DNA from: Chloroflexota bacterium
GTDB lineage: Bacteria > Chloroflexota > Anaerolineae > Aggregatilineales > UBA2796
Assembly: GCA_003695215.1 (NCBI GenBank)
Contig: RFIM01000033.1
Coordinates: 1 to 27,988 of the forward strand
Reading direction: 5' to 3'
Length of the DNA: 27,988 bases
Every line of letters starts with the position of its first letter. The first letter of the stretch is position 1. Under the pieces are notes generated by a model, which ran no database searches, had not been told where the DNA came from, and saw only the letters and a program-made list of their open reading frames with translations. Shown one piece after another: positions 7,013 to 14,515 of the stretch. The translations under genes and the position numbers were made by a program.

Positions 7013-8128
7013 ATGGCACAAGCAAGCGCTGCGCAAGGCGATACTGCCAATTACCGCTGGTGGGGCCGCGATCTGTTCGCCTTCCTGCTTAGGCGCAAGG
7101 GCGGCAAGCGTCTGACGCTCGCGGACGTGATCACTTACCTGTTCTTGATCCTCGGCACAGTGGTGATGTTCTTCCCAGTGCTGTGGCTGGTCATGTCGTC
7201 CTTCAAGCCGATCACGACGCTCTACCAAACGCCGCCGACCTTCTTCCCCTATCATCCTGTCACAGCGCAAGTGCCCGGCTACCCTGAGCCGTTGCCACTT
7301 GTGGATGTGCGCCAAGAAGATGGCAGCCTCAAGCGCATGGCGCGCGTCGGCCGCATCATTGGCGTGGAAGCGCGCGTGATCGATCTGGAAGCGCCTTCTG
7401 AGCCGCCCAGGCGCGTCCGCATTGAGAACATCACGCCCGTACAGGAGATTCGCTTCGACCTGAGCAATTACACTAACGCCATCGATCGCTTCCCATTTGG
7501 CGTATATTTGCGCAACAGCGTGGTGATCACGCTCTCAGCCACGGCGCTCACGCTCTTGATCAACAGCATGGCGGCGTATGCGCTCAGCAAATATCGCTTT
7601 CGCGGGCGCAACACCATCTTCTTGCTGATCCTCAGCGCCTTGATGGTGCCGCTCTCAGTGATCATGATCCCAGTCTTCTTGGTCATCAGCCGCGTCGGCT
7701 TGGCGGGCAATCTGCTCGGCGTCATCATCCCGCCTGCAGCCACGCCAACAGGCGTCTTTTTGCTGCGCCAATACATGCTGACTATCCCTGATGAGCTGAT
7801 CGAGGCGGCGCGCATCGACGGCGCCACCGAATGGCGCATCTATTGGCGCATCGTCATGCCGCTAGCGGCGCCGGCTTTGGCTGTGCTGGCGATCTTCAGC
7901 TTCATGTGGCGCTGGAACGACTTTCTGTGGCCTTTGATCGTGCTGGGCGGCCGCAGCGACCTAGCGACACTGCAGCTCGGCTTGCAGAGCTTCCAGGGCG
8001 AGCTGAACGTGCAATGGGACTCGCTCTTGGCGATGACTGTGCTCTCGCTCTTGCCTGTGGTCTTCGTCTTTGGCATTCTGCAGAAGTACATCACTACGGG
8101 CATCGCTTCGACAGGCTTGAAGGGCTAG
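7013..8128 (+). CDS. Sugar ABC transporter permease, MalG/UgpE type, with enlarged first loop
   Basis: This 371-residue CUT1 permease pairs with the MalF-type protein just upstream. TM1 is at about 40-63; the EAA motif begins at Glu264 (EAARIDGATEWRIYWRIVMP). The ATG is preceded by GGGAGG at 7001-7006, overlapping the upstream stop. MalG proteins are usually about 280-300 residues. The excess here is an extra segment between TM1 and TM2 (about residues 85-150), predicted to lie outside and to be rich in beta-forming residues (RMARVGRIIGVEARVIDLEA). Its TAG stop shares its last base with the GTG start of pyrD, so translation of the two is probably coupled. Confidence 0.9.
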   Translation: MAQASAAQGDTANYRWWGRDLFAFLLRRKGGKRLTLADVITYLFLILGTVVMFFPVLWLVMSSFKPITTLYQTPPTFFPYHPVTAQVPGYPEPLPLVDVRQEDGSLKRMARVGRIIGVEARVIDLEAPSEPPRRVRIENITPVQEIRFDLSNYTNAIDRFPFGVYLRNSVVITLSATALTLLINSMAAYALSKYRFRGRNTIFLLILSALMVPLSVIMIPVFLVISRVGLAGNLLGVIIPPAATPTGVFLLRQYMLTIPDELIEAARIDGATEWRIYWRIVMPLAAPALAVLAIFSFMWRWNDFLWPLIVLGGRSDLATLQLGLQSFQGELNVQWDSLLAMTVLSLLPVVFVFGILQKYITTGIASTGLKG

Positions 8129-9198
8129 TGTACCGCGCGCTCTACCGCCACTTGCTCTCGCGCGCAGACGCCGAGTGGATTCACGGCGTGGCTGTGCGCA
8201 GCTTGGCGATGACGGGCAATTTTTCTGTCAGCCGAGCGCTCTTGCGCTGTCTTTTTGCGCCGCGCCGCCTTGAGTCGCTTGCGGTGAGCGCCTTTGGGCT
8301 GCGGTTTGCCCATCCGCTCGGCTTGGCAGGCGGCTTCGATAAAGATGGCGTGGCGCTGCACGGCCTTGCGGCGCTCGGCTTCAGCTTCATAGAGGTCGGC
8401 ACGGTCACGCCGCAGCCACAGGCAGGCAACGCCAAACCACGCTTGTTCCGCCTGCTCGACGATCAGGCGCTCATCAACCGAATGGGCTTCCCGAGCAGCG
8501 GCATGGCGCGTGTGGCACATAACCTAGAGCGGAGACCTGCCCTGCCGCTGGCCATCAGTCTTGGCAAGAACAAAACGACGCCGCTGCAAGACGCGCTACA
8601 AGATTACTGTGCCGTGCTGGAATACCTGTATCCATACGGCGACCTGTTCGTGGTCAACATCAGCTCGCCGAACACGCCTGAGCTGCGCCGCTTGCAAACA
8701 GCAGCACATCTGGCTGAGCTGTTGGCAGGCTTGCGCCAAGCCCTGGCAGCACAGGGCAGCGCCAAGCCTTTGCTGCTCAAGATCGCGCCTGACCTAAGCT
8801 TTGAGGAGATCGAGACGATCTGCGCCCTAGCGCTTCAGCATGGCGTCAGTGGCCTGATCGCGACCAACACCACCCTAGAGCGCCCGTCAGGCCTACGCAG
8901 CGCCGATGCGCATCAGCCTGGCGGCCTGAGCGGCGCGCCGCTGCGCGCCAAGTCCACGCAGATTGTGCGGCACATTCGCGCTGTGACAGCAGGGCAATTG
9001 CCTGTGATCGGCGTCGGCGGTGTTTTCAGCGGCGCCGATATTTGGGAGAAGCTCTGCGCAGGCGCTGTGCTGGTGCAGGCTTACACAGGTTTCATTTATG
9101 AAGGCTTGGCATTCGTACGGCGCGCCATCAGCCAGCTGCAGGGCATCATGCGCGCAGAAGGCGTGCGCGATCTAGGCCAAGTGATCGGCAAAGGCTGA
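8128..9198 (+). CDS. pyrD: Dihydroorotate dehydrogenase (quinone), class 2
   Basis: This 356-residue FMN enzyme oxidises dihydroorotate to orotate and passes electrons to the quinone pool at the inner membrane. An N-terminal amphipathic region (about 1-40) typical of class 2 is present. Conserved motifs are LAGGFDKDG (about 66-74), INRMGFPSSG (116-125), NISSPNTPEL with catalytic Ser180, and the FMN phosphate site VIGVGGVFSGAD. The start is GTG at 8128, overlapping the permease stop (TAGTG) with AAGGG at 8120-8124. The frame is open as far as 7831, but that part overlaps the permease and is not conserved pyrD sequence. pyrB and pyrFE are in a separate operon in this window. Confidence 0.95.
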   Translation: MYRALYRHLLSRADAEWIHGVAVRSLAMTGNFSVSRALLRCLFAPRRLESLAVSAFGLRFAHPLGLAGGFDKDGVALHGLAALGFSFIEVGTVTPQPQAGNAKPRLFRLLDDQALINRMGFPSSGMARVAHNLERRPALPLAISLGKNKTTPLQDALQDYCAVLEYLYPYGDLFVVNISSPNTPELRRLQTAAHLAELLAGLRQALAAQGSAKPLLLKIAPDLSFEEIETICALALQHGVSGLIATNTTLERPSGLRSADAHQPGGLSGAPLRAKSTQIVRHIRAVTAGQLPVIGVGGVFSGADIWEKLCAGAVLVQAYTGFIYEGLAFVRRAISQLQGIMRAEGVRDLGQVIGKG

Positions 9199-9223
9199 CG
9201 GACGAGCGCGTTTGCTCGTCCGT
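9198..9223. terminator. Hairpin between convergent pyrD and S1-domain genes
   Basis: A perfect 10 bp inverted repeat, ACGGACGAGC (9198-9207) with GCTCGTCCGT (9214-9223) and a 6 nt loop, begins at the last base of the pyrD stop. There is no strong T-tract on either strand. It probably stops or stabilises the 3' ends of both messages. Confidence 0.6.
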
Positions 9224-9231
9224 TCATAAGA

Positions 9232-10485
9232 TCAGCTCTCTTTGGCTGCGCTCTCAGCGGCGTCCGCAGGCTCAGTGTGCACGCTTGTGCCATTGCCATT
9301 GGCGGGCAGCTCAGCGCGCGACTCAGGCGCTTCGGGAAGCTCAGTCGCTTCAGCGCCGTGCGAAGGCAGCTCAACGCCCCAGCGCTGCGTGAAGCCGACG
9401 CGCCGCTTCTCGGGCTCCAAGCGGCTGATGCGCAACTGCAGCCGATCGCCTTTCTTGACGTAGCTGTACGGCTCCTTGAGCGTGCCATCGCCCATCTCTG
9501 TCAGATGCAGCAAGCCCTCCAAGCCGTCATCCAGCGCAATGAAAGCGCCGAAATCCACCACATTGGTCACAGTGCCTTCAACCGACTGGCCCTCGTGGTA
9601 GCGATTCATGGCATCCGACCACGGATCGGGCAGCAGGCGCTTGCGGCTGAGCGCGATCCGATTGGTCTCGCGGTCAAGGCTGAGCACATAGACTTCGATC
9701 TCCTCGCCAATGCGCAGCACATCGCGTGGATGATCGACGCGATGCCATGCCAGCTCGCTGACGTGAATCAAGCCGTCTGCGCCGCCTAGATTCACGAAGG
9801 CGCCAAAATCGCGCAGGCCCGTCACAATGCCCTTGACGACGTCGCCTTCCATCAGCTCAGAGAGCAACTTCGCCTTCTGATGCGCGCGCCATTCCTTCTG
9901 TGCCTCGCGCTCGCTGAAAATCAAGCGCCGCCGCGACTGATCAACCTCGATCACCTTGACGCCTAGCACCCGATTGTTGGCATTGAGCGACTCGTGCCGA
10001 TCGGCGCCGCCCACGCCGACTGAGATCAAGTGCGAGGACGGAATGAAGCCCTCTAGCCGTTTCCAGCGCACCAATGTGCCGCCACGGTTGTGACCCGTGA
10101 CCACAACTTCAACCACCTCGTCGGTATTCAGCAGCCGCCGCGCTTCTTCCCAATCCTGCTGCTGCAGGCCCTGGCTGATCGAGACGATCAGGCTGCCATC
10201 TTGGTCGCGCGGATTGATCACGTAGACAAAGACCTTATCGCCGACTTTCAAGTTTTGGCGCATCGCAGGATCAAGGCGCTCCAAATCCTGAGCTGGCACA
10301 ATGCCATCCTGCTTGGCGCCCAGATCGACGATCACATCGCCTTTGCTATCAATCTGCAGAATCGTCGCGCTGCGAATTTCGCCGCGCTCTGGTGGCGTGT
10401 AATCGAACGAGGCTTCCAGTAATTTCAGAAATTCAGCCCGCTGTGCCTCTTGTCGCTTTTCCCGCTCAGATTTCTCTGACATCAT
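9232..10485 (-). CDS. rpsA: Ribosomal protein S1-like protein with four S1 domains
   Basis: The 417-residue product has four OB-fold S1 RNA-binding domains at about 34-106, 122-193, 213-283 and 299-367. Domains 3 and 4 carry the classical signature (GLRDFGAFVNLGGADGLIHV; NVVDFGAFIALDDGLEGLLH). It probably delivers mRNA to the 30S subunit. E. coli S1 has six domains; four-domain forms are common outside Proteobacteria. A low-complexity Glu/Ala-rich tail follows from 371. Two adjacent ATGs (10485 and 10482) follow GAAGG; spacing (1 or 4 nt) favours the second slightly. A GTG at 10545 would extend the frame but lacks a ribosome-binding site and conserved sequence. Confidence 0.9.
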   Translation of the reverse strand: MMSEKSEREKRQEAQRAEFLKLLEASFDYTPPERGEIRSATILQIDSKGDVIVDLGAKQDGIVPAQDLERLDPAMRQNLKVGDKVFVYVINPRDQDGSLIVSISQGLQQQDWEEARRLLNTDEVVEVVVTGHNRGGTLVRWKRLEGFIPSSHLISVGVGGADRHESLNANNRVLGVKVIEVDQSRRRLIFSEREAQKEWRAHQKAKLLSELMEGDVVKGIVTGLRDFGAFVNLGGADGLIHVSELAWHRVDHPRDVLRIGEEIEVYVLSLDRETNRIALSRKRLLPDPWSDAMNRYHEGQSVEGTVTNVVDFGAFIALDDGLEGLLHLTEMGDGTLKEPYSYVKKGDRLQLRISRLEPEKRRVGFTQRWGVELPSHGAEATELPEAPESRAELPANGNGTSVHTEPADAAESAAKES

Positions 10486-10611
10486 GCCTTCACCAACCGC
10501 CTTACTGAGAATTTGCCCGCTGCGAGGTACATTAGGTAGAAACACAGCGTAGCTTGAGCGCTACCTCTGTGCATGCCTTTGCGCCGTACCATTATGCTCG
10601 TGCTTACCACG

Positions 10612-10641
10612 ATTCTATCAACATCAGTACCGCTGTGCCAA
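10612..10641 (-). promoter_or_regulatory. Possible promoter of the S1-domain gene
   Basis: On the minus strand TTGGCA (10641-10636), an 18 bp spacer and TAGAAT (10617-10612) would start transcription near 10605. This gives a 120 nt leader that includes a hairpin (10544-10570; ACAG and GTAGC arms) of unknown role. Confidence 0.4.
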
Positions 10642-10700
10642 GTGAAAATCCGATGAAAGCGGCGAAATTTATGGCGCATTCAGAAAAGCTTAAGGTGAGG

Positions 10701-10729
10701 TTGCACGGCGCCGCTATTGCTGGTAGACT
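10701..10729 (+). promoter_or_regulatory. Sigma70-type promoter for the DUF6391-holA pair
   Basis: TTGCAC (10701-10706), a 17 bp spacer and TAGACT (10724-10729) predict a start near 10736. The leader is then only about 16 nt and contains the AAAGGATGAG ribosome-binding site of the gene at 10752. Confidence 0.6.
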
Positions 10730-10751
10730 CTGGCTCAAAGGATGAGCCTTT

Positions 10752-11303
10752 ATGCTTGAATCGCTAGCTAAGGCAGCACAGCCAATCCTAGATAGCCCAT
10801 ACGTGCGGCGCGTGCGGCGCAATCATGGCCTAGAGCACGCTACTGTGCATGTGTTGGCGCAATATGTGCCGAACTTATCTATCGCAGGCCGCTCTGATGT
10901 AGATGGCTTCTGGCTGATGGGCGATGTGCCAACCGAGCACGTGCAGCGCGCCGTTGAAGAAGCGCTGCGCCGCATGCGCAGTGGCGAACGCAAGCTCGCC
11001 ATTCATCCGAATTGCGGCACTTCACTGCTGACGACAGGCGTGCTGGTCGGTCTGGCAGCCCTGACGGGCAGCATCGGCGTGCGGCGCGGCGCTCTGCAGT
11101 ATCTCAGCCGCTTGCCCAGCGTGATCCTGCTCTCAATCGCCGCGATCCTCTTCTCGCGCCCGCTCGGCTTGCAACTCCAAGAGCATTTCACCACGCTCGG
11201 CGATCCGAGCGACTTGCAAGTGCTGAGCATCACGCGCCGCGAAGGCCGCGGCTTGCGCGGCGGCAAGATCGTCTTCCATCGCGTCCAGACGCGCTCTTCT
11301 TAG
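10752..11303 (+). CDS. DUF6391-like conserved protein
   Basis: This 183-residue protein has the motif RRNHGLEHATVHVL near its N-terminus (about 17-35), which I recognise from DUF6391 proteins of cyanobacteria and Chloroflexota. Further conserved-looking pieces are GRSDVDGFWLMGDV, AIHPNCGTSLLTTGVLVGL and a hydrophobic segment at about 92-107, with a second at about 119-138 (SVILLSIAAILFSRPLGL). It is probably membrane-associated. The two histidines and Glu of the N-terminal motif could bind metal, but that is speculation. ATG start with AAAGGAT upstream. holA begins 5 bp after its stop, so they form one transcript. Confidence 0.7.
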   Translation: MLESLAKAAQPILDSPYVRRVRRNHGLEHATVHVLAQYVPNLSIAGRSDVDGFWLMGDVPTEHVQRAVEEALRRMRSGERKLAIHPNCGTSLLTTGVLVGLAALTGSIGVRRGALQYLSRLPSVILLSIAAILFSRPLGLQLQEHFTTLGDPSDLQVLSITRREGRGLRGGKIVFHRVQTRSS

Positions 11304-11308
11304 CGGCT

Positions 11309-12400
11309 GTGAGCAAACCAACGCCTGTCTTTTACATCTTCCACGGCGATAATCAGTTCGAGCTGCGCGCTGCCCTGCGCGATTTGCGCGCGCGCATGGC
11401 TGAAGCCGACGCCACAGGCGATCTCAACATCAGCCAGTTTGATGGCGCTACGGCAAGCGTCGCTCAGGTCATCAGCACGGCCCAGATGGTGCCCTTCCTG
11501 GCCGACCGCCGCTTAGTGATCGTCCACGGCATGCTGACTCACCTTGCGCCACAACCGCGCCGCGGCAAAGGGCGCTCCGAAGACTCAGCGCCTGAGGCGC
11601 CACAAAGCACTACCGCTCTCGAGGCGCTCCTAGCAGCGCTGCCAACCCTGCCTGAGACGGCGCGCCTGGTCTTCGCCGAGCCTACCACCTTGCGCGAGAC
11701 GCATCCGATCCTCAAGTTCGCCAAGCGCGAAGACTCGCGCGGCCTGGTCAAATTATTCGCCATCAAGCACGATCCCAAGTCGCACCCTGACCATCCGAAG
11801 TGGGATAGCGCCTGGCTGAGCGCGTGGATTGCCAAGCGCGTGGAGCATTACGGCGCCAGCATCGAGCGGCGCGCCATCACCACGCTAGCTCAGCTGGTGG
11901 GGCAGGATTTATACGCGCTGGATAACGAATGCGCCAAATTAGCGGCCTACGTCGGCGCCTCGCGCCCGATCACCGAGAAAGATATCGCCACGCTGACCAG
12001 CTATGTGCCCGAGGCAAATATCTTCGATATCGTCGAGGCGCTTGCCAAAGGCGACGCCAAAACAGCGCTCAGCCTGATGCATCGCAGCATCGAGCGCTTC
12101 GGCGAGTCGCCGCTCGGCATCCTCGCCATGATCAATCGGCAGTTCCGCCTGCTGATCCAAGTCCGCGAGGCCCTCGACGATCCGCGCTGCGAAGCCGAGC
12201 TGCGCCAAACAGAAGATTTCAAGAACCTCTCCGAATTCGCCCTGAACAAGCTGCGCGCTCAGGCGCGGCGCTTCCCTTTGCCTGAGCTAGAGCGCATCTA
12301 CCTGCGCTTGCTCGAGATCGATCACAGCATCAAGGTTGGCAAGATGACGGACGTGCTAGCGCTTGATCTGTTGGCTTCAGGCTTGGCTAGCCAAGCATAG
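11309..12400 (+). CDS. holA: DNA polymerase III delta subunit
   Basis: This 363-residue protein matches the delta subunit, which opens the beta clamp as part of the clamp loader. The N-terminal start of the AAA+ module is FYIFHGDNQFELRAALRDL, followed by a beta-interacting region (ISTAQMVPFLADRRLVIV). The C-terminal collar domain is recognisable (EANIFDIVEALAKGDAKTAL, SPLGILAMINRQFRLLIQVR, ELERIYLRLLEIDHSIKVG). Length is slightly above the usual 330-345 because of an insertion at about 75-95 (PQPRRGKGRSEDSAPEAPQS). A GTG start at 11309 is chosen because homology begins there and it sits 5 bp after the upstream stop; the frame is open back to 11012 but that overlaps the upstream gene. Its ribosome-binding site is weak, which suggests translational coupling. 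Confidence 0.9.
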   Translation: MSKPTPVFYIFHGDNQFELRAALRDLRARMAEADATGDLNISQFDGATASVAQVISTAQMVPFLADRRLVIVHGMLTHLAPQPRRGKGRSEDSAPEAPQSTTALEALLAALPTLPETARLVFAEPTTLRETHPILKFAKREDSRGLVKLFAIKHDPKSHPDHPKWDSAWLSAWIAKRVEHYGASIERRAITTLAQLVGQDLYALDNECAKLAAYVGASRPITEKDIATLTSYVPEANIFDIVEALAKGDAKTALSLMHRSIERFGESPLGILAMINRQFRLLIQVREALDDPRCEAELRQTEDFKNLSEFALNKLRAQARRFPLPELERIYLRLLEIDHSIKVGKMTDVLALDLLASGLASQA

Positions 12401-12510
12401 CGATATTTGGCGTGCGCCACTTGAGCCTTGGTCTGCCGCTCGGCGACGATCCATACCGCGCCATTGCCCTGATCGGGCGCGAGATCATTCCACATTTTGC
12501 AGAGCCCTGA
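12391..12510 (+). pseudogene. 3' remnant of an LLM-class (luciferase-like/Mer-like) oxidoreductase gene
   Basis: In the 121 bp between holA and the next gene, one plus-strand frame reads GVRHLSLGLPLGDDPYRAIA then LIGREIIPHFAEP and stops at 12508-12510. The pattern GVxHxSxGxPLGxDPxxAIxLxGxExxPxF is that of the C-terminus of luciferase-like F420/FMN-dependent oxidoreductases such as methylenetetrahydromethanopterin reductase-like proteins. The frame is closed by TAG at 12388 inside the holA end, so only about 40 codons survive and there is no start. By inference a full gene once lay here and lost its 5' part when holA became adjacent. Confidence 0.5.
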
Positions 12511-12521
12511 TGGAAAGCCGC

Positions 12522-13628
12522 TCAGCGCTCTTCAACGTAGACGGGCACGTCCAGCTCGCGCCCGATCCAGGCGCCGATGTGATGCGCCGGCGAGTCGATC
12601 TCGCCCAAGTGCAACAAGCGTTTTTGCTTGAAGTCGGCGCCTGCTGCCATGCGGCCTTCCACCTCGTCCATGTGCGCCAGCAGGATGAAGCCGCGCCTGC
12701 CAGCATAAATGTGCAGCCAGACTTCTAGCCCGACTTTCTGAGCGCCTGCTACATCGTCAGCAGGCTTGCGCCGATTGACCACATGGCTGATCAGCACATA
12801 CTCAGCGCTCTCATAAGGCAGTTGTGTGCGCACGCGCTTGCTGCCACGGCTGATCAGGCGCACCAGCTGGTTGCGCAGATCGATCAGCACGTGCGTCTCA
12901 CGCCTTATAGCCAGCCCTTGCCACACAGCCAGGGCCAGCAGCAGCGCAGCGATGCCCAAGCCGACGAAGGGCAGCCACTCAGGGCTGACGCGCGCGTAGG
13001 GCGTGTTCAGCGCGCCAATGGAGAGAATCGCAAAGAGCGGCGCGAGCAAGGCGAAGAAGAGCATGCGGGCCAGCAAGCCACGTTGCCAATCGGCGCTGCG
13101 CCGCAGCACATAGGCGCCGTCGCGCTCACCGAATTCCCAATCATCGGCACGGATTGGCAAGGGCATTAGCGGCGGCTCAGGTGCGCTCGGAGTCGGCTCA
13201 GGCTCAGGGCGCGTTGGCAGGGCAGGCGCCGAAGGCGCTGAAGGCGGAATTAACTTGAAAGGCTTATTCCAAAGTGCAGCCAGCGCACGCGCGGTCGGCT
13301 CAGCCTCAGCAGTCAGCTCAGTCTGCCAGCGCGCCAGGCCACACCAGCGGCTGCCGCGCCCAAGCGCCGCTTCGGGCGTCAGCATGATGCCCAGATGCCA
13401 GGCCGAATCTTCGGCCGCGTAGCCCAAGGCGACCAAAGCGATCTGCTCAGCCGCCAGAAAGCCGCTTTCGGGCAGGCGGCGCGAGGCAGCGAAAGCGGGC
13501 GTGTAGGCCATGCCGCTTGGCGCCGCCGAGACCGACGGCGGCGTCGATTCGCCGCGCCCGTTGTAGAGATACCAGCGCGCAGAGTCGTACTGAATCGTCA
13601 GATCGTCAGCGGCAAGAACGGTTGGCAT
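12522..13628 (-). CDS. Uncharacterised two-TM protein
   Basis: I do not recognise this 368-residue protein. The N-terminal 125 residues look like a small folded domain (TIQYDSARWYLYNGRG, ALVALGYAAEDSAWHLG). A Pro/Ala/Glu-rich linker spans about 128-160. Two TM helices (about 185-208 and 218-241) are joined by a short loop. The C-terminal part (about 245-368) begins ETHVLIDLRNQLVRLISRG and has beta-strand character with internal positive charges, which is reminiscent of PH-like domains following TM pairs, though unproven. ATG start with AGGAAG 9 nt upstream; promoter at 13692-13700. It converges on holA and the LLM remnant. Confidence 0.65.
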   Translation of the reverse strand: MPTVLAADDLTIQYDSARWYLYNGRGESTPPSVSAAPSGMAYTPAFAASRRLPESGFLAAEQIALVALGYAAEDSAWHLGIMLTPEAALGRGSRWCGLARWQTELTAEAEPTARALAALWNKPFKLIPPSAPSAPALPTRPEPEPTPSAPEPPLMPLPIRADDWEFGERDGAYVLRRSADWQRGLLARMLFFALLAPLFAILSIGALNTPYARVSPEWLPFVGLGIAALLLALAVWQGLAIRRETHVLIDLRNQLVRLISRGSKRVRTQLPYESAEYVLISHVVNRRKPADDVAGAQKVGLEVWLHIYAGRRGFILLAHMDEVEGRMAAGADFKQKRLLHLGEIDSPAHHIGAWIGRELDVPVYVEER

Positions 13629-13691
13629 GTCTGGATTCTTCCTGCAGCAGGCTCTGAGCGAACCTTGTGTTATGCAAACTGACAGGCCTGC

Positions 13692-13700
13692 ATTATAGCA
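13692..13700 (-). promoter_or_regulatory. Extended -10 promoter for the two-TM protein gene
   Basis: On the minus strand TGCTATAAT (13700-13692) is a perfect extended -10. The -35 region (TTTCAG at 13720-13715) is poor, as is usual for extended -10 promoters. Transcription should start near 13685, 57 nt before the ATG. Confidence 0.6.
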
Positions 13701-13716
13701 CGTGCGCGGGCCTGCT

Positions 13717-13749
13717 GAAAGAAAACAGGACGGCAGCGCGCCGTCCTGT
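13717..13749 (-). terminator. Intrinsic terminator after the SWIM-like gene
   Basis: A perfect 10 bp stem, ACAGGACGGC (13725-13734) with GCCGTCCTGT (13740-13749), is followed on the minus strand by TTTTCTTTC. It ends the transcript of the SWIM-like gene just before the next promoter. Confidence 0.75.
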
Positions 13750-13770
13750 CACTTGATGAGGCGAGGCGCG

Positions 13771-14283
13771 CTATTGCGCCTGGCTGCGCTCAGCAGGCGT
13801 CACCATCACGCCCAGAATGCGCTCAAGAGCGATGATGTGGCTGCACCAACCGTGCGATTTGTAGAAATTGCAGGTGCATTCCCAGTGGCCTTCTTCATAG
13901 CGGACTGTGTGCGTGTGGTTATCGCCGCTGAAGCTGGCCGTGAAGCTGTGAAAGCGCACGCGCTGCGGCTCATCGGTGTATTTCTTCGCCTTCTCGATCT
14001 GGCTGATGATGGCAGAGTGCGCGCCAAGCTCCTTGCGCTCGGTTGGCGGCACAGGCGTGACCATATCCTTCAGGATGCGCTCTAGTGCCACTGTATGGCT
14101 TGACCAACCGTGCGTGCGGAAAAAGTCCGAGCTGCAGTGCCAGCCATTCTCGGCGCTGTAAGTGACGCTATGCGTGTGGTTATCGCCGACCATTGAGACC
14201 TTGAAGGCCAGGAAGCGCACACGATGCCGCTCTTCAGCGTAGTGCTTAGCCTTGGCGATCTGCCCGATCATCCCGTAGTCCAT
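13771..14283 (-). CDS. Tandem SWIM-type zinc-finger protein, first finger degenerate
   Basis: This 170-residue protein is an internal duplication of about 72 residues: repeat 1 at about 5-77, repeat 2 at about 92-163. Each repeat has a basic helix (IxQIxKAKxY), RVRF, a GDNHTHxVxY stretch and a finger. Repeat 2 holds a full SWIM zinc site CxC(8)CxH: Cys136, Cys138, Cys147, His149 (WECTCNFYKSHGWCSH). Repeat 1 keeps Cys50 and His63 but has Ser at the other two positions (WHCSSDFFRTHGWSSH). SWIM domains bind nucleic acid or protein partners; the exact role here is unknown. ATG with AAGGAG 8 nt upstream. Its leader contains a promoter at 14427-14455 and a terminator-like hairpin at 14316-14356, so expression may be attenuated. 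Confidence 0.75.
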   Translation of the reverse strand: MDYGMIGQIAKAKHYAEERHRVRFLAFKVSMVGDNHTHSVTYSAENGWHCSSDFFRTHGWSSHTVALERILKDMVTPVPPTERKELGAHSAIISQIEKAKKYTDEPQRVRFHSFTASFSGDNHTHTVRYEEGHWECTCNFYKSHGWCSHIIALERILGVMVTPAERSQAQ

Positions 14284-14315
14284 GAGAAACTCTCCTTAAG
14301 CCATGAACGTCTTTA

Positions 14316-14356
14316 TACAAACAAAAAGGCACGGCGCATTTGATGCCTACCGTGCC
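14316..14356 (-). terminator. Terminator-like hairpin inside the leader of the SWIM gene (candidate attenuator)
   Basis: On the minus strand GGCACGG (14356-14350) pairs with CCGTGCC (14334-14328), with an inner GCAT/ATGC stem, followed by TTTTTGTTTG. The T-tract is only on the minus strand. There is no minus-strand gene upstream that it could terminate, and a good promoter sits about 75 nt upstream, so it lies inside the SWIM gene leader about 35 nt before the ATG. Confidence 0.65.
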
Positions 14357-14426
14357 TGATTACACGCGCTCAGTTTGCCACGAATGCTTCTGAGGAATCT
14401 TCATTCACTTGCACCTCTCAGCGTAT

Positions 14427-14455
14427 ATCTTAAAGCGCCTTTAAGAAAAAGTCAA
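14427..14455 (-). promoter_or_regulatory. Promoter for the SWIM-like gene leader
   Basis: On the minus strand TTGACT (14455-14450), a 17 bp spacer and TAAGAT (14432-14427) predict a start near 14420 and a leader of about 137 nt. The rest of the 14284-14515 gap also contains TAGAAT at 14490-14495, a possible -10 for the divergent gene at 14516. Confidence 0.55.
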
Positions 14456-14515
14456 GCGCTTGCCCTGTGCGTTTGCTCGCCTTTGAAACTAGAATCACTC
14501 TAAGGCCTGGTGTAT

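Noticed and set aside
7831..8127. N-terminal extension of pyrD
   Set aside because: It lies inside the MalG-type permease gene in another frame; homology starts at the GTG at 8128.
11012..11308. N-terminal extension of holA
   Set aside because: It is an Arg/Ala-rich out-of-frame reading of the DUF6391-like gene.
14460..14472. Minus-strand CGCACAGGGCA, matching part of the c-di-GMP-I (GEMM) riboswitch core
   Set aside because: The required second conserved half (GGGACGCAAAGCC type) and tetraloop are absent, and the match overlaps the likely promoter rather than the leader.
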